Shown piece by piece: positions 49,838 to 59,170 of a DNA stretch of 64,000 bases. Location: the NCBI RefSeq assembly GCF_007993065.1, contig NZ_VOPL01000002.1:124001-188000 (forward strand). Reading direction: 5' to 3'. The notes beneath the pieces were generated by a model, which worked only from the letters and a program-made list of their open reading frames with translations, did not search any database and was not told where the DNA came from. Made by a program: the position numbers and the translations under genes. Source of the DNA: Paracoccus aurantiacus (GTDB taxonomy: Bacteria > Pseudomonadota > Alphaproteobacteria > Rhodobacterales > Rhodobacteraceae). Numbering within the stretch: position 1 is the first letter of the stretch; each line of letters begins with the position of its first letter.

Positions 49838-50024
49838 CACCCTCCGCGAGTGATCGCGCTGCTCTGACGCCAGACATATCTGCTTGCGGCGCGGGCAGGG
49901 CGGTGGCGACCCTGTTGCGCGTTCGACGCGCCCCCGCTGCAAAAGCCGATGCGCTATTGCTACCGGTAACATCACTGTTATCGTTTCGTTACACGCGGTG
50001 ACGTGGTCAAGAACGGGGGACGTC

Positions 50025-51431
50025 ATGAATGCAATCATCGACTTTCTGAATACAATTTTCTGGGGATATATCCTCATTTACGGGCTTCTTGCGGTCGGCA
50101 TCTATTTCACCCTCAGGCTCGGGTTCATCCAGTTTCGGCACTTCGCCGAAATGTGGCGCTGCGTTCTGGGGTCCGACCAGACCGACAAGGATGGAATATC
50201 GCCATTCCAGGCGCTTACCGTCTCATTGGCGAGCCGTGTCGGCACCGGCAATATCGCCGGTGTCGCGGTGGCGCTGACGCTTGGCGGGCCGGGCGCGATC
50301 TTCTGGATGTGGATGGTCGCACTTGTCGGTATGGCTACCGCCTATTCTGAATCCACTCTGGCGCAGCTTTACAAGACGCACGGTCCTGACGGGATGTATC
50401 GCGGCGGACCTGCTGCTTATATTTCCCGAGGGCTGGGCATGCCGTGGCTGGCCGCGATCTTCTCGATCGCGCTGATTATCGCCTTCGGTCTGGTCTTTAA
50501 CGCCGTGCAAGCAAACTCCATCGCCGAGGCGGTCTCGACCAGTATGGGGATCAACAAGCTGTGGATCGGTATCGCGGTCGCGGCGCTGACGGGCGTCATC
50601 ATCTTCGGCGGCATTCCGCAAATCGCGCGGGTCGCGGAATATGTCGTGCCCTTCATGGCCGGCCTTTACCTGCTGGCGGCGATCATCGTGATGATCATGA
50701 ATATCGGGCATGTCCCCGGCATTCTGATCGGCATCGTCAAAAGCGCCTTCGGTCTGCAGGAAACCGTGGGCGGTGTCGCGGGGTCGATGACCGCGGCGAT
50801 GTTGAACGGGATCAAGCGCGGCCTCTTTTCGAACGAGGCGGGCATGGGTTCTGCGCCGAACATCGCTGCCGTCGCAACCCCTGCGCCCCACCATCCGTCG
50901 AGCCAGGGTTTCGTGCAGGCGCTCGGCGTGTTCATTGACACGCTTCTGGTCTGCACGGCCACGGCGGTGATGATCCTGCTGGCCGATGTCATGCCGTCTG
51001 ACCAGTTGACCGGGGTGAACCTGACGCAGGCCGCGCTGAATGACCATTTCGGCACGTTCGGGCAGACCTTCGTGGCGGTGGCGATCTTCTTCTTCGCCTT
51101 CACCTCGATCATCGGTAACTATTCCTACGCAGAGAACGCGGTGGTCCATCTGGGCGGCGGGAATACAGGCATCATGGTGCTGCGGATTGCGGTGATGGGG
51201 ATGGTCGTCTGGGGCGCGGTGCAGGCCGTTGCGACTGTGTTCAACTTCGCCGATGCCTCGATGGGACTGATGGCGACGATCAACTTGATCGCCATTGTCG
51301 CGTTGTCGGGAACGGTTGCAGTGCTGACAAAGGACTACTTAGCGCAGCGCAGGGCCGGGAAGGAGCCGACCTTCAAGATCGAGCAGCACCCGGACATCGC
51401 GCCCGGCGTGAACCGCGAAATCTGGAAGTAA
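50025..51431 (+). CDS. Alanine/glycine:cation symporter (AGCS family)
   Basis: Sodium-coupled amino-acid transporter of 468 residues with about eleven hydrophobic segments. Family signatures are SLASRVGTGNIAGVAVAL and the NEAGMGSAP segment around residue 270. The start at 50025 puts the first membrane helix directly at the N-terminus; GGGGGA precedes it. A terminator lies 20 bases beyond the stop, so it is transcribed alone. Confidence 0.92.
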   Translation: MNAIIDFLNTIFWGYILIYGLLAVGIYFTLRLGFIQFRHFAEMWRCVLGSDQTDKDGISPFQALTVSLASRVGTGNIAGVAVALTLGGPGAIFWMWMVALVGMATAYSESTLAQLYKTHGPDGMYRGGPAAYISRGLGMPWLAAIFSIALIIAFGLVFNAVQANSIAEAVSTSMGINKLWIGIAVAALTGVIIFGGIPQIARVAEYVVPFMAGLYLLAAIIVMIMNIGHVPGILIGIVKSAFGLQETVGGVAGSMTAAMLNGIKRGLFSNEAGMGSAPNIAAVATPAPHHPSSQGFVQALGVFIDTLLVCTATAVMILLADVMPSDQLTGVNLTQAALNDHFGTFGQTFVAVAIFFFAFTSIIGNYSYAENAVVHLGGGNTGIMVLRIAVMGMVVWGAVQAVATVFNFADASMGLMATINLIAIVALSGTVAVLTKDYLAQRRAGKEPTFKIEQHPDIAPGVNREIWK

Positions 51432-51451
51432 TTCTCCCAATAATGATGATC

Positions 51452-51476
51452 GGCCCGCGCTGTCATGGCGCGGGCC
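51452..51476 (+). terminator. Terminator of the symporter gene
   Basis: A perfect 9-bp stem, GGCCCGCGC (51452-51460) with its complement (51468-51476), closes a 7-base loop and is followed by TTT. Confidence 0.85.
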
Positions 51477-51551
51477 TTTGCTGTCCCGTCGGACACTTTT
51501 CCCGCTGGCGATCCCATGCTAAGCCGCGCGGGCAAACTCAGGATGACGCCG

Positions 51552-52634
51552 ATGACCGATCTCGACTCGCTTCGCACGACCTATCTGGCCCGCGTGGCCG
51601 ACGCTGCCGATGCCGGCATGCTGGAAGAGGTGCGCCTTGCCGCGCTTGGCAAGAAGGGCGAGATCAGCCTGAAAATGCGAGAGCTGGGCCGTATGACACC
51701 GGAAGAGCGTCAGACCACCGGCGCCGCTCTGAACCGGCTGAAGGACGAGATCGACGCGGCTTTGCGCGCGAAGAAGACCGCGCTTGACGACGCGGCGCTG
51801 GATGAGCGTCTGCGCGGCGAGTGGCTGGACGTGACGCTGCCGGGCCGGCCCCGCCCCGCCGGCACGATCCACCCGGTCAGCCAGGTGACAGAGGAAGTGA
51901 CCGCGATCTTTGCCGATATGGGGTTCGCAGTCGCCGAAGGTCCGCAGGTCGAAAGCGACTGGTTCAACTTCGATGCACTCAACATCCCGCCTGAACATCC
52001 GGCGCGGCAAGAACACGACACCTTCTTCATGCACCGGGCCGAAGGTGACGATCGTCCGCCTCATGTCCTGCGCACGCATACCTCTCCCGTGCAGATTCGC
52101 GCCATGCAGGAAACCGGTGCGCCGATCCGCGTCATTGCGCCGGGCCGCGTGTACCGGATGGATATGGACCAGACCCACACGCCGATGTTCCATCAGGTCG
52201 AAGGGCTGGCGATTGGCCGCGATATTTCGATGGCGAACCTGAAATGGACGCTGGAAGAATTCTGCCGCGCCTTCTTCGAACTGGACGAGGTCGAGCTGCG
52301 CTTTCGCGCCAGCCACTTCCCCTTCACCGAACCGTCGGCCGAGGTCGATATTCGCTGCTCATGGGAGGGCGGCACGCTGAAGCTCGGGCAGGGCGACAGC
52401 TGGCTTGAAATCCTCGGTTCCGGTATGGTGCACCCGAAAGTGCTGCAGGCTGGCGGCATCGACCCGACCAAATGGCAGGGCTTCGCCTTCGGCATGGGTA
52501 TCGACCGCATCGCCATGCTGAAATATGGCATTCCCGACCTGCGCGCGTTTTTCGAAAGCGACCTGCGCTGGCTTCGGCACTACGGATTTGCCGCGGGCGA
52601 CGTGCCAAGCGTCGCGGGCGGCCTGTCGCGTTAA
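51552..52634 (+). CDS. pheS: Phenylalanyl-tRNA synthetase alpha subunit
   Basis: Catalytic subunit of the (alpha-beta)2 class II synthetase. It has 360 residues with an N-terminal coiled coil (about 1-85). Motif 2 elements ([20 protein letters not shown]) and motif 3 ([17 protein letters not shown]) are both complete. The ATG at 51552 lies eight bases after AGGA. pheT is not next to it, as the following gene is on the other strand; in many bacteria the two genes are adjacent. Confidence 0.97.
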   Translation: MTDLDSLRTTYLARVADAADAGMLEEVRLAALGKKGEISLKMRELGRMTPEERQTTGAALNRLKDEIDAALRAKKTALDDAALDERLRGEWLDVTLPGRPRPAGTIHPVSQVTEEVTAIFADMGFAVAEGPQVESDWFNFDALNIPPEHPARQEHDTFFMHRAEGDDRPPHVLRTHTSPVQIRAMQETGAPIRVIAPGRVYRMDMDQTHTPMFHQVEGLAIGRDISMANLKWTLEEFCRAFFELDEVELRFRASHFPFTEPSAEVDIRCSWEGGTLKLGQGDSWLEILGSGMVHPKVLQAGGIDPTKWQGFAFGMGIDRIAMLKYGIPDLRAFFESDLRWLRHYGFAAGDVPSVAGGLSR

Positions 52635-52649
52635 GCCTTCGGCTTCTGG

Positions 52650-52710
52650 CCTGCCGGCAGGTCGCGAGCGCCTGCGGCAGGCCCGATACTTGTCAGCCTG
52701 CCTGCGGCAG
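52650..52710. repeat. Three related dyads after pheS
   Basis: CCTGCCGGCAGG (52650-52661), CCTGCGGCAGG (52671-52681) and CCTGCGGCAG (52701-52710) are near-identical short palindromes between the convergent pheS and TM2 genes. The last lies in the TM2 coding end and codes for its final residues. They could act together as a bidirectional terminator. Confidence 0.5.
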
Positions 52711-53028
52711 TGACATCAGATCTGCCGAATAGCGCTGGCGGATCAATTGCTTGTCTTCCGAAATCATGCCGGGGATCAGGAAGAGGTCCGCGATACCCCA
52801 GACCGCAACCGCAATCAGGATCGGCAGGCCGATGACAATGACCAGTGTCAACCAGCCAATCACGAACATCATCAGCATCACCATGGCGCTTGTCGTTTTG
52901 CCAAGATAAAAGCGATGCGCGCCAAGCCCGCCCAGAAAAACCAGCAGAAGATAGGCCACCACCGGCGATTTGGCGTCATTCGTTACGCGCTGCTCGATCA
53001 GCATCTGTTGTTGCGTCGTCAAACTCAT
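52693..53028 (-). CDS. TM2-domain membrane protein
   Basis: A 111-residue inner-membrane protein with the TM2 signature: a first helix containing YLLLVFLGGLGAHRFYLGK (about 26-44) and a second helix near 58-76, ending in the DLFLIPGMI segment. The first 20 residues are polar. Convergent with pheS; upstream is a divergent small membrane protein. Function unknown for bacterial TM2 proteins. Confidence 0.85.
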   Translation of the reverse strand: MSLTTQQQMLIEQRVTNDAKSPVVAYLLLVFLGGLGAHRFYLGKTTSAMVMLMMFVIGWLTLVIVIGLPILIAVAVWGIADLFLIPGMISEDKQLIRQRYSADLMSLPQAG

Positions 53029-53218
53029 TCTTATTGCTCCGGGTCAAAAACACTTGCGCAGCCTAGCTTCATGAGGGTTTCCAACTCGTTAACGCGGAAG
53101 CGAATTCCGTGCGGCCTTCGAACTTTGGCTGGGCATCACGGCAGAAAAATCTTTCGGGATGACCCCCGGCCCCATCTTCGTCTAGGCTGGCGGCAAAATC
53201 GAATGGGAGGAAACGCAG

Positions 53219-53716
53219 GTGAATCACGACACACCCACGATCAACCTTGTCGGCTATGTCTCGGCCTTCATGGCTTCGCTCAGCCTGTTTTCGCTTGTTG
53301 ACGCGACGCATCAGGCTGGCTCGTCCGTGGTGGCTGCAGCAACCTCTGCCTATCTGCTACCGCTTCTCGCGATCGTTTCGATGCTGTTTCTGGCGCTCGC
53401 GATCATCGCATGGTCGCGTTTCGTGCTGCCGGGGGGACGTCGCTGGAACAGTGCCAAGGTCGAGGAAAACATCCTCTTTCTGGGACTGGGTGTGGCATGC
53501 CTGTTCGGGGTTCTGGCGGCGGTAAGCTATCTTCTGGCGACCATCGCGCCGGAAAGCTTTCAGTCGCTTGCGCATTGGCTGACGCGAAGCTGGGCGGTCA
53601 TTTTCGCGGCCTGCTTTGCACTGCTCGCCTATCAGGGCCGGCCAGAACGGCGGGGCGGGTTCATGGCGCTGGCAGCGGTGTTCGTGACCCTCGCGATTTT
53701 CGGAATTTTCTTCTGA
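53219..53716 (+). CDS. Hypothetical four-helix membrane protein
   Basis: A 165-residue protein with four hydrophobic segments (about 8-40, 45-70, 85-110, 120-165). It begins at a GTG (53219) nine bases after AGGA. No motif is recognised. It stands alone between the TM2 gene and a DUF6173-like gene. Confidence 0.6.
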   Translation: MNHDTPTINLVGYVSAFMASLSLFSLVDATHQAGSSVVAAATSAYLLPLLAIVSMLFLALAIIAWSRFVLPGGRRWNSAKVEENILFLGLGVACLFGVLAAVSYLLATIAPESFQSLAHWLTRSWAVIFAACFALLAYQGRPERRGGFMALAAVFVTLAIFGIFF

Positions 53717-53812
53717 TCCTTGCTCGCGCCGGTTGGGGGCAGGCATGGTCATTGCCGGTCTGGCGGGCTAGCCTGCGCCTATGAAAAACGCTCTGCCTCA
53801 CCGGATCGAACC

Positions 53813-54340
53813 ATGACGAAAAAGCCGAAAGCAAAGGCCGCCGGCGCGGCCAAGGACATTGCAGAGCCGAAGAAACGCAAGGCGGCACCCCGGAAAGGAA
53901 AGCCGCCAGCGGCTGAAAAGGCCAGGGCAGAGCCGACAGAGGCATCAAGCGCCGAGGCGCCGGTCCCTGTGCAGATGCAGCCTGTTCCCGCAATCGCCGA
54001 AGATCTGTGGCCCAAGGAAGACGCCGCCGACATGGCAACGCTCCACGCAGCCGAGGAGGTCTTCAACCACCTTGTCACGCGCGTAAAGGACTTTCAGGCG
54101 ACGCTTCCAGAACATTATGAACTGGGCATCCAGCTTGCCAATTTCGGCAGCGAACGCGCGGTCCATGTGCGCGGTATGGGCTATCGCAACCCGAGCATCA
54201 TCGAATTCTACGGCCTGCTGGACGGTATCACAGAGGTCGCGGTCGTCCAGCATGTCTCGCAACTCAACTTCATGCTCGTGGCCGTGCCGCCGCTTCCCGA
54301 ACAGCCGCCCTATCGGATCGGCTTCGGGGCAGAACTGTAA
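53813..54340 (+). CDS. Probable DUF6173-family protein
   Basis: A 175-residue protein. Residues 1-60 are Lys/Ala/Pro-rich and likely disordered. The rest is globular, with VHVRGMGYRNPSIIEFYG and VQHVSQLNFMLVAVPP ending RIGFGAEL. The second half resembles DUF6173 proteins as remembered, but this was not tested by search. The start at 53813 is the first ATG in frame. No membrane segment. Function unknown. Confidence 0.6.
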   Translation: MTKKPKAKAAGAAKDIAEPKKRKAAPRKGKPPAAEKARAEPTEASSAEAPVPVQMQPVPAIAEDLWPKEDAADMATLHAAEEVFNHLVTRVKDFQATLPEHYELGIQLANFGSERAVHVRGMGYRNPSIIEFYGLLDGITEVAVVQHVSQLNFMLVAVPPLPEQPPYRIGFGAEL

Positions 54341-54490
54341 TTCCGCAACAATGCTCACGCTTGGCTGACACAGTTTTAATTGCGCGGTGACGCGTCGGGC
54401 GGAACGGTAACAGGGACGTGCGCGTTCGGGCTGCGAAGCTTCGCCGCAAGGTGATGTGCAAACCATCTGAAACACATGCATAAGGGTCGC

Positions 54491-55087
54491 ATGAAAAAAT
54501 TCGCTCTCGCTGTCGCGCCCGTTATCGCCCTTCTCGCCACCGCCCCGGCCGCGATGGCAGAGAAGATATCTCTCCAGAACATCTCGAACTATCTGAACAG
54601 CCTGACGACTCTGCAATCGGAATTCACGCAGGTGAACCCCGACGGCACGATTTCGGCGGGTACGGTCTATATCCAGCGTCCGAACCGTGTGCGCTTCGAA
54701 TACAAGAATTCGCGCCAGCTTGTCCTTGCCTCGGGCGGGCAGGTCGCTGTCTTTGACGCGAAATCAAATCAGGGTCCGCAGGTTTATCCGCTGAGCAAGA
54801 CGCCCCTGTCGCTGATCCTGGCGCAGAACGTCAATCTTGGTCGCAAGGGGATGGTCACCGGTCATTCCGAGCGGAAGAACACCACCGTCGTGAAGGCCCA
54901 GGACCCGGCCCATCCTGAATACGGCAATATCGAGATGGTCTTCACCTCGCCTACGGAACTGCGTCAGTGGGTCGTCACCGACGATACCGGCAAGAAAACC
55001 ACCGTGATCCTTGGTGAGGCGCGCAAGGGCGTGAAGTTCAATCCGTCCGCTTTCGCGATCGACAACGAAATCAACCGGCGCAAGTAA
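54491..55087 (+). CDS. Outer-membrane lipoprotein carrier LolA-like protein
   Basis: Periplasmic protein of 198 residues. The signal peptide (MKKFALAVAPVIALLATAP, cleavage near AMA at residue 23) is followed by a LolA-type body with LTTLQSEFTQVNPDGTISAG and RPNRVRFEYK, the typical Arg-Phe-Glu-Tyr strand. It is expected to ferry lipoproteins from LolCDE to LolB, but LolA-family proteins have other roles too. A terminator follows within 21 bases. Confidence 0.85.
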   Translation: MKKFALAVAPVIALLATAPAAMAEKISLQNISNYLNSLTTLQSEFTQVNPDGTISAGTVYIQRPNRVRFEYKNSRQLVLASGGQVAVFDAKSNQGPQVYPLSKTPLSLILAQNVNLGRKGMVTGHSERKNTTVVKAQDPAHPEYGNIEMVFTSPTELRQWVVTDDTGKKTTVILGEARKGVKFNPSAFAIDNEINRRK

Positions 55088-55107
55088 TCCAGCCGGACGC
55101 GTTTTTG

Positions 55108-55129
55108 CGGGGTCGCTCAGGCGGCCCCG
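55108..55129 (+). terminator. Terminator of the LolA-like gene
   Basis: CGGGGTCGC (55108-55116) pairs with GCGGCCCCG (55121-55129) with one G-T pair, a TCAG loop and a following TTTT. A strong intrinsic terminator. Confidence 0.85.
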
Positions 55130-55190
55130 TTTTCCGTTATACGACCCGATGGATTGTAGTCACCGCGAAAGACGCGCAGCTACGTCACGA

Positions 55191-55766
55191 TCACCGGCAG
55201 GTGCTGAGCTGAGAATGATACATCTGCGCCCGCGCCTGGACGTTGTTCGACACCGTCATCAGCCAGCCCTTTGATCGGTATGACCCGCGCGCGAAGCCGG
55301 ACCTGCCTTCATGATAGGCAAGATACTGCGCGCGGGCATCCCATTTGGAAATGCCAAGCCGCTTGGATGATCCGTCCATGTACCAACCCATGAAATCCGT
55401 CGCATCCCGGATGTCATCGCGACGTGCGCGGCGGTTCCCGGTTTCCTTCTGGTATTCTTCCCAGGTCCCGTCCAGTGCCTGACTGTAGCCATAGGCAGAG
55501 CTTTGACGCCCGATCGGAATGATCCCGAGTGCGTATTGATGCGGAGTCCGCGCGTCGCCGATAAACTTGGATTCCTGATGAATGGCCGCCATCTGGACCG
55601 CGACAGGGACGCCCCAGCGGCGCTCGGTGCGAACCATGGCGCGGTAATATGCCGGACGCTCGCGGATGATCTCGCAAGCGCTTTCCAGATTGCGCGGCGC
55701 GGAATAGTTGCCGCCGCCACATGATGCGACCAGCATCAGGACTGCCAGCTTCAGAAACCTGTTCAT
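55191..55766 (-). CDS. Lytic transglycosylase-like lipoprotein
   Basis: A 191-residue lipoprotein: VASC gives a lipidation Cys at residue 16. The mature part has a lysozyme-like/SLT pattern with AAIHQESKFIG, where E65 is a candidate catalytic acid, and a YGYSQALDGTWEEYQ segment typical of SLT enzymes. It is convergent with the LolA-like gene. It probably cleaves peptidoglycan at the outer envelope, but substrate and partner are unknown. Confidence 0.72.
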   Translation of the reverse strand: MNRFLKLAVLMLVASCGGGNYSAPRNLESACEIIRERPAYYRAMVRTERRWGVPVAVQMAAIHQESKFIGDARTPHQYALGIIPIGRQSSAYGYSQALDGTWEEYQKETGNRRARRDDIRDATDFMGWYMDGSSKRLGISKWDARAQYLAYHEGRSGFARGSYRSKGWLMTVSNNVQARAQMYHSQLSTCR

Positions 55767-55961
55767 GTCACTGCCTCTTGTTCTTTTGCCGCGTATATTA
55801 GGCGATTAGCTCCGCGGATGAAACCGTCTCACGTTGTGCCTGAAAAACCGTCAATATTCGGAACCCTCGCGTTTGTTGGCAATTGAGTGAAGGGCACTGA
55901 CTTTTCATCCCCCGCACAACGCGTCATGTTTGCGGAAAGTCGCCGATTTTGAGGGGGGCGT

Positions 55962-57368
55962 ATGTACTACAACGAAATGTTCGACGGAGAGAAGGTCCGC
56001 GAAGCGTATACCAGCCTGTCAGACTGGGTCGATCACATGCCGTCAGAGATCCGGCAGATGAAGCAGGCCGAGGCCGAGGCGCTGTTCCGGCGCATAGGCA
56101 TCACGTTCGCAGTTTACGGCGAAGGCGGTGATCCGGACCGGCTGATCCCGTTCGACATGATGCCGCGCGTCTTCACGCAGCGCGAATGGCTGCGGCTGGA
56201 GCGTGGGATCAAGCAGCGCGCGAAGGCGTTGAACGCGTTCCTGCGCGATGTCTATGGCCGCGGGGAAATCGTGCGCGCCGGACGCATCCCTGCACGTCTG
56301 GTTTATCAGAACGAGGCCTATGAGAAGGCAGTCGTGGGTTTCGTGCCGCCGCGCGGGGTTTATTCGCATATCATCGGCATCGACCTTGTGCGCACTGGCC
56401 GGGACGAATTCTTCGTGCTTGAAGACAATTGCCGCACGCCGTCGGGTGTCAGCTATATGCTGGAGAACCGCGAGATCATGATGCGTATGTTCCCGGACCT
56501 GTTCCGTGGCAACCGGATCGAGCCTGTGGATGGTTATCCCGATCTGCTTCGCCGCACGCTGGAATCGGTCGCCCCCGCCAAATGTCAGGGCCGCCCGCGT
56601 GTCGTCATTCTGACCCCCGGCCACTTCAACAGCGCCTATTACGAACACAGTTTCCTTGCCAATCTGATGGGGGTGGAACTGGTCGAAGGGGCTGACCTGT
56701 TCGTGGAGGGCGAATTCGTCTATATGCGCACGACTGAGGGGCCGAAGCGCGTCGACGTGATCTATCGTCGCCTCGATGACGCCTTCATCGACCCGCTATG
56801 CTTCCGTCGCGATTCGATGCTTGGCGTTCCCGGACTGATGGATGTCTATCGCTCGGGCGGTGTGTCGATCTGCTCGGCACCCGGCGCGGGCGTTGCCGAC
56901 GACAAGGCGATCTATACCTTCGTGCCAGAGATGGTCCGCTTCTATCTGGGTGAAGAGCCTATTCTGAAGAACGTCGATACCTGGACGCTGTGGAAGCAGG
57001 ACGACTACAAATACGTCATGGACAATCTCGCCGATCTGGTCGTGAAAGAGGTTCACGGATCGGGCGGGTACGGGATGCTGGTCGGCCCGCGTTCGACAAA
57101 GAAACAGATCGAGGAATTCCGGAAGCTGATTGAAAAGAACCCGTCGAACTACATCGCTCAGCCGACGCTGTCGCTTTCGACCTGCCCGACCTTTGTGGAT
57201 GAGGGCATCGCCCCGCGCCATGTGGATCTCAGGCCTTTCTGTCTGTGCGGCGAAAGGATCGAACTCGTTCCCGGCGGGCTGACCCGTGTCGCCCTGAAAG
57301 AGGGCAGCCTTGTCGTCAACTCGTCGCAAGGCGGGGGTGTCAAGGACACTTGGGTTCTGTCGGAATAA
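55962..57368 (+). CDS. Circularly permuted type-2 ATP-grasp protein
   Basis: A 468-residue ATP-grasp ligase-like protein of the circularly permuted family. Segments include RLIPFDMMPRVFTQREWLRLERG (about 60-82), LEDNCRTPSGVSYMLENR near residue 153 and VKEVHGSGGYGMLVGPRS near residue 363. ATP-grasp enzymes join carboxylate and amine groups. It heads a four-gene set with alpha-E, transglutaminase-like and Anbu proteins; peptide-bond formation onto a peptide or protein is the suggested role. Confidence 0.88.
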   Translation: MYYNEMFDGEKVREAYTSLSDWVDHMPSEIRQMKQAEAEALFRRIGITFAVYGEGGDPDRLIPFDMMPRVFTQREWLRLERGIKQRAKALNAFLRDVYGRGEIVRAGRIPARLVYQNEAYEKAVVGFVPPRGVYSHIIGIDLVRTGRDEFFVLEDNCRTPSGVSYMLENREIMMRMFPDLFRGNRIEPVDGYPDLLRRTLESVAPAKCQGRPRVVILTPGHFNSAYYEHSFLANLMGVELVEGADLFVEGEFVYMRTTEGPKRVDVIYRRLDDAFIDPLCFRRDSMLGVPGLMDVYRSGGVSICSAPGAGVADDKAIYTFVPEMVRFYLGEEPILKNVDTWTLWKQDDYKYVMDNLADLVVKEVHGSGGYGMLVGPRSTKKQIEEFRKLIEKNPSNYIAQPTLSLSTCPTFVDEGIAPRHVDLRPFCLCGERIELVPGGLTRVALKEGSLVVNSSQGGGVKDTWVLSE

Positions 57369-57379
57369 GGGGAATGACC

Positions 57380-58327
57380 ATGCTCAGCCGCACCGCATCC
57401 AACCTGTTCTGGCTTGGCCGCCATATGGAACGCGCCGAAACTGCCTCTCGTCTGTTCGAGGTAGGGGCACGGATCACGCTGCTTCCCAACACGGCGCAGG
57501 GGTATCAGAACGAATGGGAATCCCTGCTGCGCGCGACCGGCGCTTCGGATCAGTATGCCCGCGATTACGGCGATCTCACCGAGGAGAACATGGAGAAATT
57601 CATGATCTTCGATCGCGAGAACCCGTCATCCGTATCGAGCTGCATCCATAATGCCCGCGAATCTGCCCGTATCGTGCGCACTGCGCTGACCAGCAGGGTC
57701 TGGGACGCGCTGAATGTATCGTGGCAGGAAATGCGCGCCATGCAGCCAGGGCAGGAAGATGCTGCCGATCTGGCCGATTTCGTGGCCCGCCACGCAGCGA
57801 CCGTTCACGGTGCCATCGACGGCACGCAATTGCGAAATGACGGCTTCCACTTCATGAAGCTCGGCTATGCGCTGGAGCGCGCTGATTCGACCGCGCGTGT
57901 CCTTGATGTGAAATATTTCGTCCTGCTGCCACGGGTCGAATTCATCGGGTCCGGTCTCGACAGCTATCAGTGGCAGGTGATCCTGCGCGCACTGTCCGCG
58001 CATCGGTCCTTCCATTGGGCTTATGGTGACGATGTCAGCGCCAGCCGCGTCGCGCATTTCCTGATCCTGAATGGCGAGGCCCCGCGCTCGCTGATTACAT
58101 CCGTCCACGAGGCGCTGTGGCATCTGGAAGCGCTTCTGCGCCGCTATGGCGGCGACGTGCCCCATACTGCCCGCGACCGCGCGCAGGCACTGGCAGACCG
58201 CATGAACGCAATGGATATCGACGAAATCTTCGAAGAGGGCCTGCACGAATTCCTGACCGATTTCATCCGCGAGATCGGCCAGATCGCAGGCTTTGTTCAG
58301 GACGACTATTTCCACGGAAGGGGCTGA
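57380..58327 (+). CDS. Alpha-E domain protein
   Basis: An all-helical protein of 315 residues of the alpha-E family, starting LSRTASNLFWLGRHMERAE after the initiator Met. The ATG at 57380 has AAGGGG seven bases upstream, whereas the ATG six bases earlier is too close to it. The family co-occurs with ATP-grasp and transglutaminase genes and its biochemical role is unknown. It begins 11 bases after the ATP-grasp gene and ends two bases before the transglutaminase gene. Confidence 0.85.
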   Translation: MLSRTASNLFWLGRHMERAETASRLFEVGARITLLPNTAQGYQNEWESLLRATGASDQYARDYGDLTEENMEKFMIFDRENPSSVSSCIHNARESARIVRTALTSRVWDALNVSWQEMRAMQPGQEDAADLADFVARHAATVHGAIDGTQLRNDGFHFMKLGYALERADSTARVLDVKYFVLLPRVEFIGSGLDSYQWQVILRALSAHRSFHWAYGDDVSASRVAHFLILNGEAPRSLITSVHEALWHLEALLRRYGGDVPHTARDRAQALADRMNAMDIDEIFEEGLHEFLTDFIREIGQIAGFVQDDYFHGRG

Positions 58328-58329
58328 GA

Positions 58330-59139
58330 ATGCGGCTCAAGATAACCCATCATACCGTCTATAACTATGCGAACCCCGTCCGTTTCGGGGTGCAGAGCCT
58401 GCGGACCACGCCTTCTGTGTTTCAGGGACAGAAAGTGCTCGACTGGAAGATCGACATCGAGGGCGCGGAATGCGGGCCGGGCTTCCGCGACGGGGCAGGC
58501 GACTGGGTCCAGCTCTGGACCATTCACGGGCCGATCCAGCAGATTCCGGTGCGCATCGAAGGGCAGGTCGAAACGACGGATCTGGCAGGTGTGCTTCGCG
58601 GCCATCGCGAGGTCATCAATCCGCTGGTCTATCTGCAAACCACCGACGCGACCGAGCCCGACGACGCGCTGCGCGATCTTGCGGCTTCCGTGGGGCAGGA
58701 TCTCGGGAAGCTTGATCTGGCGCACGAGCTTTCGCGCAAGGTTGGCGAGGCGATAAAGTATCAGTCCGGTGTCACAAGCCTGACCACCACCGCGGCAGAG
58801 GCGCTGGCAATTGGCGCGGGCGTCTGTCAGGACCATGCGCAGGTTCTGATTACCGTCGCCCGCGAGCGGGGTCTTCCGGCGCGATATGTCTCGGGCTATC
58901 TTCACGCCGATGCCGAGGGGAATGTCCACGAGGCGGCGCATGCCTGGGCGGAACTGCATGTCGAAGGTCTGGGCTGGGTCGGATTCGATGCAGCGAACGG
59001 CACCTGCCCCAGCGAATATTATGTGCGCACCGGTTCCGGCCTTGATGCGCGCGATGCGGCGCCGGTGCGTGGCGTCACAATCATGGGAGGTGCCGAAAAG
59101 CTTGATGTCGCGGTTGCGGTCGAACAGGTGGCACCATAG
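58330..59139 (+). CDS. Transglutaminase-like cysteine protease family protein
   Basis: A 269-residue protein with the complete papain-like triad: C166 in GVCQDHAQ, H204 in HAWAELH, and D220 in GFDAANG. The N-terminal beta-rich region (about 1-80) is the bacterial transglutaminase N-domain. It lies two bases after the alpha-E gene and 31 bases before Anbu. In this setting it is thought to act on peptides as protease or amidase; not shown directly. Confidence 0.9.
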   Translation: MRLKITHHTVYNYANPVRFGVQSLRTTPSVFQGQKVLDWKIDIEGAECGPGFRDGAGDWVQLWTIHGPIQQIPVRIEGQVETTDLAGVLRGHREVINPLVYLQTTDATEPDDALRDLAASVGQDLGKLDLAHELSRKVGEAIKYQSGVTSLTTTAAEALAIGAGVCQDHAQVLITVARERGLPARYVSGYLHADAEGNVHEAAHAWAELHVEGLGWVGFDAANGTCPSEYYVRTGSGLDARDAAPVRGVTIMGGAEKLDVAVAVEQVAP

Positions 59140-59170
59140 ATTTGGCGATTGACGAACCCCCGAGTGGACA

